From Yinghuangia seranimata (GTDB lineage: Bacteria; Actinomycetota; Actinomycetes; Streptomycetales; Streptomycetaceae), in the NCBI RefSeq assembly GCF_029953285.1, contig NZ_JASAOI010000088.1, forward strand, positions 1-52,468: 52,468 bases of DNA. Direction: 5' to 3'. This document shows positions 44,358-52,192 of this stretch, piece after piece. The position numbers and the translations under genes were made by a program. The notes beneath the pieces were generated by a model. The model ran no database searches. It saw nothing but the letters and a program-made list of their open reading frames with translations, and was not told the DNA's origin. Each line of letters starts with the position of its first letter. The stretch's first letter is position 1.

Positions 44358-45254
44358 TCAGGTCGTGTGCACGTACGACGTCATCGAGAACGCGACCGGC
44401 AGCGTCCCCGCGTTGATCAGCGCCGCCAGCTCCTTGGCGGACTTCTCGGTGAACCCCCCGGTCACCACCGCCTCACCACCCGGGATCGGTGCGTGCACCG
44501 CCGGCGCGCTGAGCACCACGCCGCGCGAGACGATCGCGATCCGCGCGGTGGGCTCCTGGCGTTCGGCCAGCCGCGCCGTCAGGTCGGCGAAGCGTTTGGT
44601 GCCCGCGTCGGTGAACGCGACCCTGATCTGCCAGCCCCCGACGCCCTGGTCGGAGAAGTCGGCGGCGGCGGAACGCACGTCCCGGCCGTCGAGCGCGACC
44701 GGTGCGAGCACGAACTTCTCGTTGTCGTCCTTGTCGCAGGCCAGCAGCACGGACGTCGGCGACTCGGCACTCGGCGTGCTCGCGCTGCCGCAGTCCAGCG
44801 CGTCGAACGCCTGCGCCGAATCCGGCGGGACGCTGCCGTCGCGCGGCGCGTTGGCGGCGATCCCCGCCGACGCGACCACGGGACGGAACGCGATCGTGCC
44901 GCTGCGGCCCAACTGCGCCACCCGGTCCTCGGCACCCTGGCCCAGGCCGCGCACCGACAGCCGTACGGACACGGCGGTATCCGTCGGCTTGGCGTACGTC
45001 ACGCGCAGGCCGAGCGCCTCGGCGCGCTTGCGGATGGTGTCCGCCGCGGTCTGCAACGCGGCCTTCGACAGCGGGGTTTCCGGGGTCAGCACGACGTCGG
45101 CGAGGTCCTGGCCCACGGGCGTCGCCACGTCGGCGTCGCCGGTGCCCTTGTGGTCCGCGCTGGAACAGCCGGCGGCGGCGGGCACGCAGGCCAGCACCGC
45201 GGCGAGGAGCAGTGCGGGGCGAACGGCGAGGCGGCGTCGTGGAACGTGGCGCAT
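44358..45254 (-). CDS. Lipoprotein with stand-alone SecD P1-like head domain
   Basis: A 298-aa predicted lipoprotein with an N-terminal basic stretch, hydrophobic core and lipobox AAAGC (Cys at about 29). The rest resembles the first periplasmic region of SecD: helix LSKAALQTAADTIRKRAEALGL, the strand AFRPVV, then FTDAGTKRFADLTARLA, IAIVSRGVVLSAPAVHAPIPGG and VTGGFTEKSAKELAALINAGTLPV. None of the SecD transmembrane helices is present. Translocation function is therefore unlikely alone; it may modulate secretion or be repurposed. It is transcribed away from the Nudix fusion gene. Confidence 0.8.
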   Translation of the reverse strand: MRHVPRRRLAVRPALLLAAVLACVPAAAGCSSADHKGTGDADVATPVGQDLADVVLTPETPLSKAALQTAADTIRKRAEALGLRVTYAKPTDTAVSVRLSVRGLGQGAEDRVAQLGRSGTIAFRPVVASAGIAANAPRDGSVPPDSAQAFDALDCGSASTPSAESPTSVLLACDKDDNEKFVLAPVALDGRDVRSAAADFSDQGVGGWQIRVAFTDAGTKRFADLTARLAERQEPTARIAIVSRGVVLSAPAVHAPIPGGEAVVTGGFTEKSAKELAALINAGTLPVAFSMTSYVHTT

Positions 45255-45415
45255 CCGGCCAGCCTGCCATCGTGTGGGTGGACCTGTCCCGGAAACGGAC
45301 TGCTGGTGTGACGCGGCCCACCGGCCCCGGGCCGGCCGGCCACTGTGGTCGGGAGGGGGCGTGGTGTGCCGCCCGGTAGCGTCGGGGCGTCCGCCCGCGC
45401 CGCCCGGAGGTCCCG

Positions 45416-46618
45416 TTGCCCGCTTCCGTCACCGTCGTCTACGCGAACGAGGAACCGCCGTCGGCCTGGCACGCCTCGGTGTTCCTCGCCGGGCCGACGC
45501 CGCGCAGCGCCGACGTGGCGTCGTGGCGGCCCGGCGTCCTCGAGCTGATCCGGCGTCACTGGGCGGGCCCGGGGCCGCTGGTGGTGTTCGTCCCGGAGCC
45601 GCGCGACGGCACCGCGTGGGCCGACTACGACGACCAACGGCGTTGGGAACTGCGGTGGCTGGCCGTCGCCGACCAGGTGCTGTTCTGGGTGCCGCGCGAC
45701 CTGGTGACCCTGCCGGGGCTGACCACCAACGACGAGTGGGGCTGGCTGAAGGACAGCGGCCGCGCGGTGTTCGGCTCGCCGCCCGACGCCGCGAAGGTCC
45801 GCTACCAGCGCGAATATGCCGCCGACGCGGCTGTTCCGCTGGCGGACGGCCAGGAGGACGCGGTACACGTCGTGCTCGACCGCGTCGGTGCAGGCGCGCC
45901 GCGGACGGCGGGGGAGCGGGACGTACCGCTGAACGTGTGGACCACGCCGGCGTTCCGGCAGTGGTACTCCGCGCAGACCAAGGCCGGGAACACGCTCGTC
46001 GGTGCGCGCGTGGTGTGGACGCTGCGGCCCGGCCCCGAACACCCCGTCGTCTACTGGGCGGTGCGGGTGGCGGTCGCGATCGCGGCCGAGGACGGACGCG
46101 TCAAGGACAACGAAGTCGTCATCGGCCGGCCGGACATCAGCACGGTCGTGCTCCACCGGAGGCCGCCGGGCACGCCGCTGCGGGCGACCGAACTGGTGCT
46201 GGTGCGGGAGTTCCGCGCGCCGGGTGCCTCCGCCGACGGGTACGTCCACGAACTGCCCGGCGGCTCCAGCGCGGCTGACGACGCGTCGGACCCGGCCGGG
46301 GTCGCGGTGGACGAGCTGCGCGAGGAGACCGGGCTCGCCGTCGACCCGGCGCGGCTGCGGCCCTACCGGGCGCGTCAGGTCGCGGCGACGGTGTCGGCGC
46401 ACCGCGCGCACGTGTTCGCCGCCGAGGCGACGGCGGAGGAGCTGGAGCGACTGCGCGCGGCACGCGGGCCGTACGGCGCGGGCGGCTCGGAGCGCACGTA
46501 CGTCGAGGTCGTCACGTACGGCGAACTGCTCGACGACGAGAACGCGGACTGGGCGACCATCGGAATGGTCGCCCAGGTCCTCGCGGATGCGTATGTGGAT
46601 GCCGCCGTGGAGCGGTGA
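45416..46618 (+). CDS. Nucleoside 2-deoxyribosyltransferase-like/Nudix fusion
   Basis: A 400-aa protein with two domains. Residues 1-120 resemble the nucleoside 2-deoxyribosyltransferase-like family (SVFLAGPTPR, LVVFVPEPRDG, DYDDQRRWELRWLAVADQVLFWVPRDL). Residues 215-400 look like a Nudix hydrolase: ELVLVREFRAPG, HELPGGSS, then AVDELREETGLAVDP. The usual upstream Glu of the Nudix box is unclear, but REETGL is intact. The TTG at 45416 follows GGAGG at 5 nt. The combination suggests nucleotide salvage or clean-up of a modified nucleotide. The substrate is unknown. Confidence 0.75.
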   Translation: MPASVTVVYANEEPPSAWHASVFLAGPTPRSADVASWRPGVLELIRRHWAGPGPLVVFVPEPRDGTAWADYDDQRRWELRWLAVADQVLFWVPRDLVTLPGLTTNDEWGWLKDSGRAVFGSPPDAAKVRYQREYAADAAVPLADGQEDAVHVVLDRVGAGAPRTAGERDVPLNVWTTPAFRQWYSAQTKAGNTLVGARVVWTLRPGPEHPVVYWAVRVAVAIAAEDGRVKDNEVVIGRPDISTVVLHRRPPGTPLRATELVLVREFRAPGASADGYVHELPGGSSAADDASDPAGVAVDELREETGLAVDPARLRPYRARQVAATVSAHRAHVFAAEATAEELERLRAARGPYGAGGSERTYVEVVTYGELLDDENADWATIGMVAQVLADAYVDAAVER

Positions 46619-46673
46619 TGCTGTGATGCGCTGTTGCGGTAGCGCGGTGCTGCGGTGTGGTGCGTCGGTGCTG

Positions 46674-46883
46674 TCAGTAGGGCAGGCCGAAGCGGTGCGC
46701 GGCGGTGCAGGGAGCGTGGCGCTCCACCATGTAGGTCTCGCCGTCGAACACCGTGAGCCGGCCACCCATACGGTCGCCGCCCGCGGGGACGTCGACCAGG
46801 GTGCGCGGGTGCAGCGTGGCCAGGTACGGCTCGTTGCACAGGCGGCACAGCGCGGGAACGGTGCGGTGGGTCGTCTTCTTCAT
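46674..46883 (-). CDS. Small Cys-containing protein
   Basis: A 69-aa protein starting with ATG 46883, 11 nt after GGAGG. CRLC (13-16) and a later Cys near residue 59, with several His, could bind zinc. I do not recognise a family. The frame is open further upstream to 47006, but that part has no protein character. It shares its upstream region with the divergent small gene at 47074. Confidence 0.55.
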   Translation of the reverse strand: MKKTTHRTVPALCRLCNEPYLATLHPRTLVDVPAGGDRMGGRLTVFDGETYMVERHAPCTAAHRFGLPY

Positions 46884-47073
46884 GGCGGTGCCCCCTCCGG
46901 GTAGCTCGATCCGGGGCGCGGAGGCACCGGAATCGCGTCCGATGTTCCGCCCCGTCCAGGTCTCGTTAACCTGTCGTTCACCTTGAAGTCGAGAGCTATA
47001 TTCCACGGCGCCGGGCCGGATGTCAACTGAGTTGGCCTACGTGCTTGGCCGGACCATGTGGCATCCTGACGGC

Positions 47074-47307
47074 GTGGAGCACGAAACTGCCGCCGAACAA
47101 CTGAGCAAGGCGGCCAAGGCGTACCGGCGTACCGAGAAGGCGCACGAGGAGGCCCGGCAGGCCCTCAAGCAGGCGGCCGTGGAGGCGTTGGACGCGGGAG
47201 TGAAGCAGTCGGAAGTGGTCAAGACCACCGGCTGGACCCGCGAGTACCTGCGGAGACTCCGGAAGGGCGGCGACGGGGACGCGCCGGCGAAGCCGAAGAA
47301 GTCCTGA
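47074..47307 (+). CDS. Small helical protein with HTH-like end
   Basis: A 77-aa protein. Residues 1-40 form a charged helix (AAEQLSKAAKAYRRTEKAHEEARQAL) and the end (VKQSEVVKTTGWTREYLRRLRKGG) looks like a helix-turn-helix. Similar small proteins are common in actinomycetes. I prefer the GTG at 47074 because the helical family begins there; ATG 47056 and ATG 47020 are also in frame. No clear ribosome binding site precedes any of them, so a leaderless transcript is possible. The 3' end overlaps the convergent VanZ gene by 89 nt. Confidence 0.6.
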   Translation: MEHETAAEQLSKAAKAYRRTEKAHEEARQALKQAAVEALDAGVKQSEVVKTTGWTREYLRRLRKGGDGDAPAKPKKS

Positions 47308-47818
47308 GCCGCCAGGCGAGCGCACCCACTCCGGCGCCCGCCGCGTTCACCAAGACGTCGTCGACCGACGACACCCTGCCGATGTCGAGCACGTACTGCG
47401 CGGTCTCGAGCAGTGTCGACGCCGCCGCGCCGACGAGTGTCATGCGGATCACACCGCCGGCCAGCCGTGGCGCGCGCATCGGCAGGAAGAAGCCGAGCGG
47501 CACGAACAGCACCACGTTCGCGCCGATCTGCGTGACGACCGTGGCCGGATCACTGGCGAGCACGGCCGCGAGGTCGCGCAGCGGGACCAGGTTCACGGCG
47601 CGCTCGCCGGACGTGGGGGTCAGCACCATCCACAGCCACGGCAGCGTGCCGACGAGCATCGCCACCTCGGCGACGGTGTGCCGCAACGCGACCGGTCGTG
47701 GGACGCCGCGGCGCAGCCGCAGCCGGAACAACACCACCGCGGCCACGCACAGCAGCGGGACGCCGACCAACGCCCAGCCGGTCAACACCCCGCCCCACAG
47801 CTCCCACACACGACGCAT
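47219..47818 (-). CDS. VanZ family membrane protein
   Basis: A 199-aa membrane protein. Helices lie near residues 8-31, 46-66, 95-112 and 121-140. The signature NLVPLRDL, then GANVVLFVPLGFFLPMRAP and the ETAQYVLDIGRVSSVDDVLVNAAGAGVGAL stretch are diagnostic of VanZ-like proteins. VanZ gives low-level teicoplanin resistance in enterococci, but most chromosomal homologues have no known role. The last 25 residues are a basic tail overlapping the convergent small gene by 89 nt; an earlier stop may have been lost. Confidence 0.88.
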   Translation of the reverse strand: MRRVWELWGGVLTGWALVGVPLLCVAAVVLFRLRLRRGVPRPVALRHTVAEVAMLVGTLPWLWMVLTPTSGERAVNLVPLRDLAAVLASDPATVVTQIGANVVLFVPLGFFLPMRAPRLAGGVIRMTLVGAAASTLLETAQYVLDIGRVSSVDDVLVNAAGAGVGALAWRLRTSSASPARPRRRPSGVSAGTRGSSRWS

Positions 47819-47938
47819 ACGGCGACCCTAGGAGGCCTGCCAGGACTGCGTCTGCGCGGCTGTGCCGGTTGTGGGGGAACTATGTGCGCGGGACGTGAAG
47901 GCGCGTGGGATCTGCGGCGTATGGCGCCGACGCTCGCG

Positions 47939-48874
47939 CTACTTGCGCGGGATCGCGTCGATGATCTGCCGCGCACCCTGGTCGAGCAGCGTGTGGGCGG
48001 CGGCCTCACCGAGCCATTCCGGCATGTGCATCAGGCCGTTCTCGAACGCCTCGATCACCACATCGCCCGACAGGCTGAAGACGGCGGCGTGCAGCGCCAG
48101 TCCGTCCTCCTTCGGCACGCAGTGCCCCGCGATCGGGCTGTTGCAGTGCCCGCGCAGCGTGGTCAGCAGCGCGCGCTCTGCGGTCGCGCACGCCCGCGTC
48201 ATCGCGTGGTCCAGGCCGGCGACCGCCTCGACCGTCTCGGCGTCCCCGCTGCGGCACTGCACCACCAGCACGCCCGCGCCGATCGCCGGGATCATCGCGG
48301 TCGTCGGCAGCACTTCGCTGATGCGATCCGCCATCCCGATCCGGGTCAGACCCGCGACCGCCAGCAGCAGCGCGTCGCACTCGCCCGCATCCAGCTTCGC
48401 CAGCCGCGAGTTGGCGTTGCCGCGCATCGGAACCACCGTCAGATCCCGGCGCAGCGCCAGCAGTTGCGCGGCGCGCCGGACCGAGCTCGTGCCTACGCGG
48501 GCGCCGGACGGCAGATCGGTCAGCTTCGCACCCGTCGCCGTCACCACCGCGTCGTGCGCGTCGTCGCGCGGCAGGTACGCGGTGAGCTCCAGACCCTCCG
48601 GCACCGGCTCGTCGCCCGGGACGTCCTTCAGACAGTGCACCACCACGTCGACCTCGTCGGCCAACTGCGCCCGGTCGATCTCCTTGACGAACGAGCCCTT
48701 GCCGCCCAGCGCCGCCAGATCGCCCGTCCACCGGTCGCCCGACGTCGTGAACGGCACGATCTCGACCTCGCGCACCAGCCATTCGGCGCGCAACAGGCCG
48801 GCCACGTGCTCGGCCTGGGCCATCGCCATGGGGGAGGAACGCGTACCGATCCGCAGAGCACCAGAGCCGACCAT
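47939..48874 (-). CDS. hemC: Hydroxymethylbilane synthase (porphobilinogen deaminase)
   Basis: A 311-aa enzyme that joins four porphobilinogens into hydroxymethylbilane in haem/corrin synthesis. Motifs: LRIGTRSSPMAMAQA at the N-terminus, KEIDRAQLADEVDVVVHCLKDVP with the catalytic Asp region, GTSSVRRAAQL, RGNANSRLAKLD, and LRGHCNSPIAGHC with the Cys expected to carry the dipyrromethane cofactor. HCLKD replaces the common HSLKD, and NANSR the usual NxxTR. The ATG at 48874 starts the homology. It stands alone, without hemD or other haem genes, so it may be a secondary copy. Confidence 0.92.
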   Translation of the reverse strand: MVGSGALRIGTRSSPMAMAQAEHVAGLLRAEWLVREVEIVPFTTSGDRWTGDLAALGGKGSFVKEIDRAQLADEVDVVVHCLKDVPGDEPVPEGLELTAYLPRDDAHDAVVTATGAKLTDLPSGARVGTSSVRRAAQLLALRRDLTVVPMRGNANSRLAKLDAGECDALLLAVAGLTRIGMADRISEVLPTTAMIPAIGAGVLVVQCRSGDAETVEAVAGLDHAMTRACATAERALLTTLRGHCNSPIAGHCVPKEDGLALHAAVFSLSGDVVIEAFENGLMHMPEWLGEAAAHTLLDQGARQIIDAIPRK

Positions 48875-49010
48875 GCGCACAGGGTAGGCGGCCGCGGCAG
48901 ACCGCCCGTGCGGATCGCGCCGACCGGGCGTCCGCAATCACCCGAAAGGGTGACGGCAGGCCGCTGCGGAGCACGTGCCCGGCGCTTCCGAGCCCCGTTT
49001 CCAGGTCCAC

Positions 49011-49058
49011 ATCTGAGTCCCCATCTGAGTCCCCGATCTGAGTCCCCGATCTGAGTAC
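49011..49058. repeat. Four tandem ATCTGAGTCCCC repeats
   Basis: Copies of ATCTGAGTCCCC start at 49011, 49023 and 49036, with a shortened fourth (ATCTGAGTAC) at 49049, spaced 12-13 bp apart. They lie 40 bp upstream of the Arg/Trp-rich membrane protein gene and may be binding sites in its promoter. Confidence 0.8.
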
Positions 49059-49097
49059 CGGAACGCTGTCGGCCGCTTTGTGCTCTGACATACCGTC

Positions 49098-49868
49098 ATG
49101 CCGTTCGTGGGGAGCGACAGGGGTGGGGAGATGGCGGGAACAGGTGCAGGGGGCGGCGCGGGGGGCGTCGGGCAGTGGATCGCGCGAGCTGTGGCGATCG
49201 TCGTCCTGGTGCCGGTGCGGCTGCTGTGGGAAGGACTCAAGTTGCTGGGGCGGGTGACCCTCGCCGTCCTGGTCTTCACGTGGGAAAGGCTGCTCTTCCC
49301 CACGCTGCGGTTCGTGCGGAACTGGATCATCAGGCCCGCGTGGAAGTTCCTCAGGGACTACGTGTGGGGCTGGTTCATCCAGACGCTGCTCTGGGGCATC
49401 ATCCTGACGCCCGTCCTGGCGTTCGTCCTCGACTGGATCCTGAAGCCGGTGCGCCGTGCGGTCGAGGAGTTCCTCTGGAGGCGCGTGCTCGTGCCGATGG
49501 GGCGCTGGCTGTGGCGCTGGGTCCTGCGGCCGGTCACGAGGGCGGTCGTCGGCCTCGTCGCCTTCGTGGTCAGGTGGTTCGTCGTCTGGCCGCTCGTGCA
49601 GCTGTGGCGCTGGGTGCTGCGTCCGCTGTGGCGCGCCTTCCGCGCGGCGATCGTCTTCGGATGGCGGGTCGCCACGGTGGTCGTGGGCGTGCTGGTCGTC
49701 ATCCCGTGCCGGGCGGTCTACCGCGCGGTGTTGCGGCCCGCGGGGCGGGCGGTCGCGTGGGTCTTCGAGCGGGTGGTCGTGCCGCCGCTGCGCTGGACGT
49801 ACGAGCGCGTCCTGCGTCCCATGAACCGGTTCGTGTCGGACGTCATGGGAGCCGTCTTCGGACGCTGA
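49098..49868 (+). CDS. Arg/Trp-rich membrane protein beside TerD
   Basis: A 256-aa protein with several hydrophobic helices (IARAVAIVVLVPVRLLW, LAVLVFTW, TLLWGIILTPVLAFVLDWIL, VVGLVAFVVRWFVVWPL, VATVVVGVLVVIPC) separated by amphipathic segments. A phrase of the form VLRPxxR recurs at least four times (VLRPVTR, VLRPLWR, VLRPAGR, VLRPMNR), each preceded by aromatic and Arg residues, so the protein looks built from about 35-aa repeats. The function is unknown. It lies 92 nt upstream of a double-TerD gene on the same strand. ATG 49131 is an alternative start. Confidence 0.7.
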   Translation: MPFVGSDRGGEMAGTGAGGGAGGVGQWIARAVAIVVLVPVRLLWEGLKLLGRVTLAVLVFTWERLLFPTLRFVRNWIIRPAWKFLRDYVWGWFIQTLLWGIILTPVLAFVLDWILKPVRRAVEEFLWRRVLVPMGRWLWRWVLRPVTRAVVGLVAFVVRWFVVWPLVQLWRWVLRPLWRAFRAAIVFGWRVATVVVGVLVVIPCRAVYRAVLRPAGRAVAWVFERVVVPPLRWTYERVLRPMNRFVSDVMGAVFGR

Positions 49869-49960
49869 GGCCCGGTGCCGACGGTCGCGCGTGGGTACTG
49901 TTCTGGGGACTGCCGTGGGGGCGGCCGGGGGAGGCGCCCCGCAAGGAGGTGCGTTCACCT

Positions 49961-51211
49961 ATGCCCGTGCAGCTCGCCAAGGGCGGCAACCACCCGCTGG
50001 GGGCGGCGTCCGTCGTCGTCGAGGTGGCGGCGTCCGTACCCGTGGACGTGTCGGCGATCCTGGTCGACGCGCGCGGCGGCGTCCGCTCCGACGCCGACTT
50101 CGTCTTCTACAACCAGCCGACGGGGCCCGGCGTCCGCCATCAGGCGGGCGCCGCAGGGACGCCGGCGGCGGTGTACGTCGACACCGCGGGCGTTCCCGCC
50201 GACATCGCCAAGGTCGTCGTCGCGTTGAGCCTGGACGGCACGGGTGCCGCCACCTTCGGCGCGGCCGGAGCCCTCGGCACGGTCGTCCGCGACGCGGCCT
50301 CCGGCGTCGAACTCGTCGCCTTCACGCCTACCGGACTCGCGCGCGAGACCGCCCTGTTGCTGCTCGAGATCTACCGGCGCGGCACGGAATGGAAGGTCCG
50401 CGCGATCGGACAGGGGTACGCGAACGGACTCGCAGGCATCGCCACGGACTTCGGGGTCCAGGTGGACGAACCGGCGCCGCCCGCCCCGGTAGCGCAGCCG
50501 GTGTACGTGCCCCCGCCGCCGGTGCCGCAGCCGACGCCGCAGGCGTGGCAGCCGCCGGCCGTACCGCAGCAAACTGCCGTGCCCACGCCGCCTCCGCCTC
50601 CGCCCCCGGCGCCTGGCGGGGTCAACCTCGACAAGGGGCGCGTGACCCTCGCCAAGAACCAGTCCGTGTCGCTGGTCAAGACCGGCGCCCCGCCCCTCAC
50701 CCGCGTGCGCATGGCCCTCGGCTGGGACCCCGCGAAGCGCGGCATGAGCATCGATCTCGACGCCTCCTGCATCGCCTTCGACGGATACGGCGGCAAGGTC
50801 GCCACCGTCTGGTTCGGGCAACTCCACGGCCTGGACCGGGCGATCGTGCACTCCGGTGACAACCTGACCGGCGAGGGCGACGGCGACGACGAGGTCATCA
50901 CCGTCCACCTCGACCGGATCCCTCCGCAGGTCACGGCACTCGTCTTCACCGTGAACTCGTTCCTCGGGCAGAAGTTCAACCGGATCGCCCGCGCGTACTG
51001 CCGCCTCGTCGACGACGGCACGCAGGCCGAACTCGTGCGCTACGAACTGACGGACGGCGAACCGCGTACCGCGGTCCTGATGTGCATGCTGACCCGCGAG
51101 GGCGCCACGTGGCGCATGACGGCCCTGGGCGAGTTCACCAACGGCCGCACCGTCCGCAAGCTCGTCAACCCGGCGCGGGACGCCGTGCAGCGGCTCACGA
51201 GGCCTTACTGA
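49961..51211 (+). CDS. Double TerD-domain stress protein
   Basis: A 416-aa cytosolic protein with two TerD-like domains. The first (residues 5-170: VQLAKGGNHPLGAASVVVEVA, DFVFYNQPTGPG) is diverged. A Pro-rich hinge (about 175-220) follows. The second (225-400) is canonical: DLDASCIAFDG, HSGDNLTGEGDGDDEVITVHLDRIP, VFTVNSFLGQKFNRI. Its Asp-rich loops match the Ca2+ sites of TerD. TerD proteins belong to tellurite and general stress systems and influence differentiation in Streptomyces. The ATG at 49961 is preceded by AAGGAGG at 11-12 nt. Confidence 0.9.
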   Translation: MPVQLAKGGNHPLGAASVVVEVAASVPVDVSAILVDARGGVRSDADFVFYNQPTGPGVRHQAGAAGTPAAVYVDTAGVPADIAKVVVALSLDGTGAATFGAAGALGTVVRDAASGVELVAFTPTGLARETALLLLEIYRRGTEWKVRAIGQGYANGLAGIATDFGVQVDEPAPPAPVAQPVYVPPPPVPQPTPQAWQPPAVPQQTAVPTPPPPPPPAPGGVNLDKGRVTLAKNQSVSLVKTGAPPLTRVRMALGWDPAKRGMSIDLDASCIAFDGYGGKVATVWFGQLHGLDRAIVHSGDNLTGEGDGDDEVITVHLDRIPPQVTALVFTVNSFLGQKFNRIARAYCRLVDDGTQAELVRYELTDGEPRTAVLMCMLTREGATWRMTALGEFTNGRTVRKLVNPARDAVQRLTRPY

Positions 51212-51236
51212 CGGCGTCCTAACCTCATAAATAAAT

Positions 51237-51292
51237 TTGACCAGTTAGGCAGTGCGATCTAACGTCTACTCAGGAAGTGAGACGTTAGATCG
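51237..51292 (+). promoter_or_regulatory. Promoter overlapped by 13-bp inverted repeat operator
   Basis: Candidate -35 TTGACC (51237-51242) and -10 TAACGT (51260-51265) are separated by 17 bp. A perfect inverted repeat has arms CGATCTAACGTCT (51255-51267) and AGACGTTAGATCG (51280-51292), with a 12-nt spacer. The -10 box lies in the left arm, so a dimeric repressor bound here would block the promoter. The region is unusually AT-rich for this genome. Confidence 0.7.
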
Positions 51293-51307
51293 AACGGGAG
51301 CATCGCC

Positions 51308-52192
51308 ATGACCACGCACGCCACCCCCGCCGTCGTCCGTCACCACACCGTCGAGATCGACGGGCAGAAGGTCTTCTACCGCGAGGCCGGCGACCCGGCG
51401 AACCCCACGCTCGTGCTGCTACACGGATTCCCGTCCAGCTCGTCGATGTTCCGCAACCTCATGCGAGATCTCGGCGACGAGTACCACCTGGTGGCGCCGG
51501 ACCACGTCGGCTTCGGGCAGTCGGCGATGCCGGCCGTCGACGCCTTCCCGTACAGCTTCGACAAGCTCACCGAGGTCACCCTCGCGCTCCTCGACACGCT
51601 CGGCCTCGACCGGTTCGCGCTCTACATCCAGGACTACGGCGCGCCGATCGGCCTGCGCATAGCCGCCGCGCACCCCGAGCGCGTGACCGCGATCGTCAGC
51701 CAGAGCGGCAACGCCTACCTGGAGGGCTTCACGCCGTTCTGGGACATCCTGTTCGCGCACGCCAAGGACCGCGAGACGCACGAGCCCGAAGTGCGCAAGC
51801 TGTTCGAGCCCGAGGCCACCCACTGGCAGTACACGCACGGCGTCCCGGCCGACCGCCTCGACCGCGTCGCCCCCGACACCTGGACCCTCGACCAGGCGTA
51901 CCTCGACCGCCCCGGCAATCGCGAGATCCAGCTCCAGCTGTTCTGGGACTACCAGTTCAACCTCGACGGATACCCGGCGTTCCAGGAGTACTTCCGCACC
52001 CACCAGCCGCCGGTCCTGCTGGCGTGGGGCGAACACGACGAGATCTTCGGGCCCGACGGCGCCCGCGCCTACCTCCGCGACCTCCCCGACGCCGAGCTCC
52101 ACCTCCTCGACGCGGGCCACTTCGCCCTCGAATCGCACGGCCCCGAAATCGCCGCCCTCATCCGCGACTTCCTCACCCGCCAGCTGTCCTGA
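51308..52192 (+). CDS. Alpha/beta hydrolase, epoxide-hydrolase-like
   Basis: A 294-aa alpha/beta-hydrolase. The oxyanion motif is LLHGFPSSS. The nucleophile elbow YIQDYGAPIG carries Asp rather than Ser, as in epoxide hydrolases and haloalkane dehalogenases. The acid is probably Asp in WGEHDEIFG, and the base His lies in LDAGHFALE. A cap domain occupies about residues 130-220. The ATG at 51308 follows GGGAG. It sits directly behind a promoter with an overlapping 13-bp inverted repeat, so it is probably under a specific repressor. The substrate is unknown. Confidence 0.88.
   Translation: MTTHATPAVVRHHTVEIDGQKVFYREAGDPANPTLVLLHGFPSSSSMFRNLMRDLGDEYHLVAPDHVGFGQSAMPAVDAFPYSFDKLTEVTLALLDTLGLDRFALYIQDYGAPIGLRIAAAHPERVTAIVSQSGNAYLEGFTPFWDILFAHAKDRETHEPEVRKLFEPEATHWQYTHGVPADRLDRVAPDTWTLDQAYLDRPGNREIQLQLFWDYQFNLDGYPAFQEYFRTHQPPVLLAWGEHDEIFGPDGARAYLRDLPDAELHLLDAGHFALESHGPEIAALIRDFLTRQLS

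Noticed and set aside
42204-45311. 1035-aa plus-strand frame across the FUSC gene
   Set aside because: The FUSC reading frame has clear membrane helices and family motifs; the longer frame is a low-complexity shadow.
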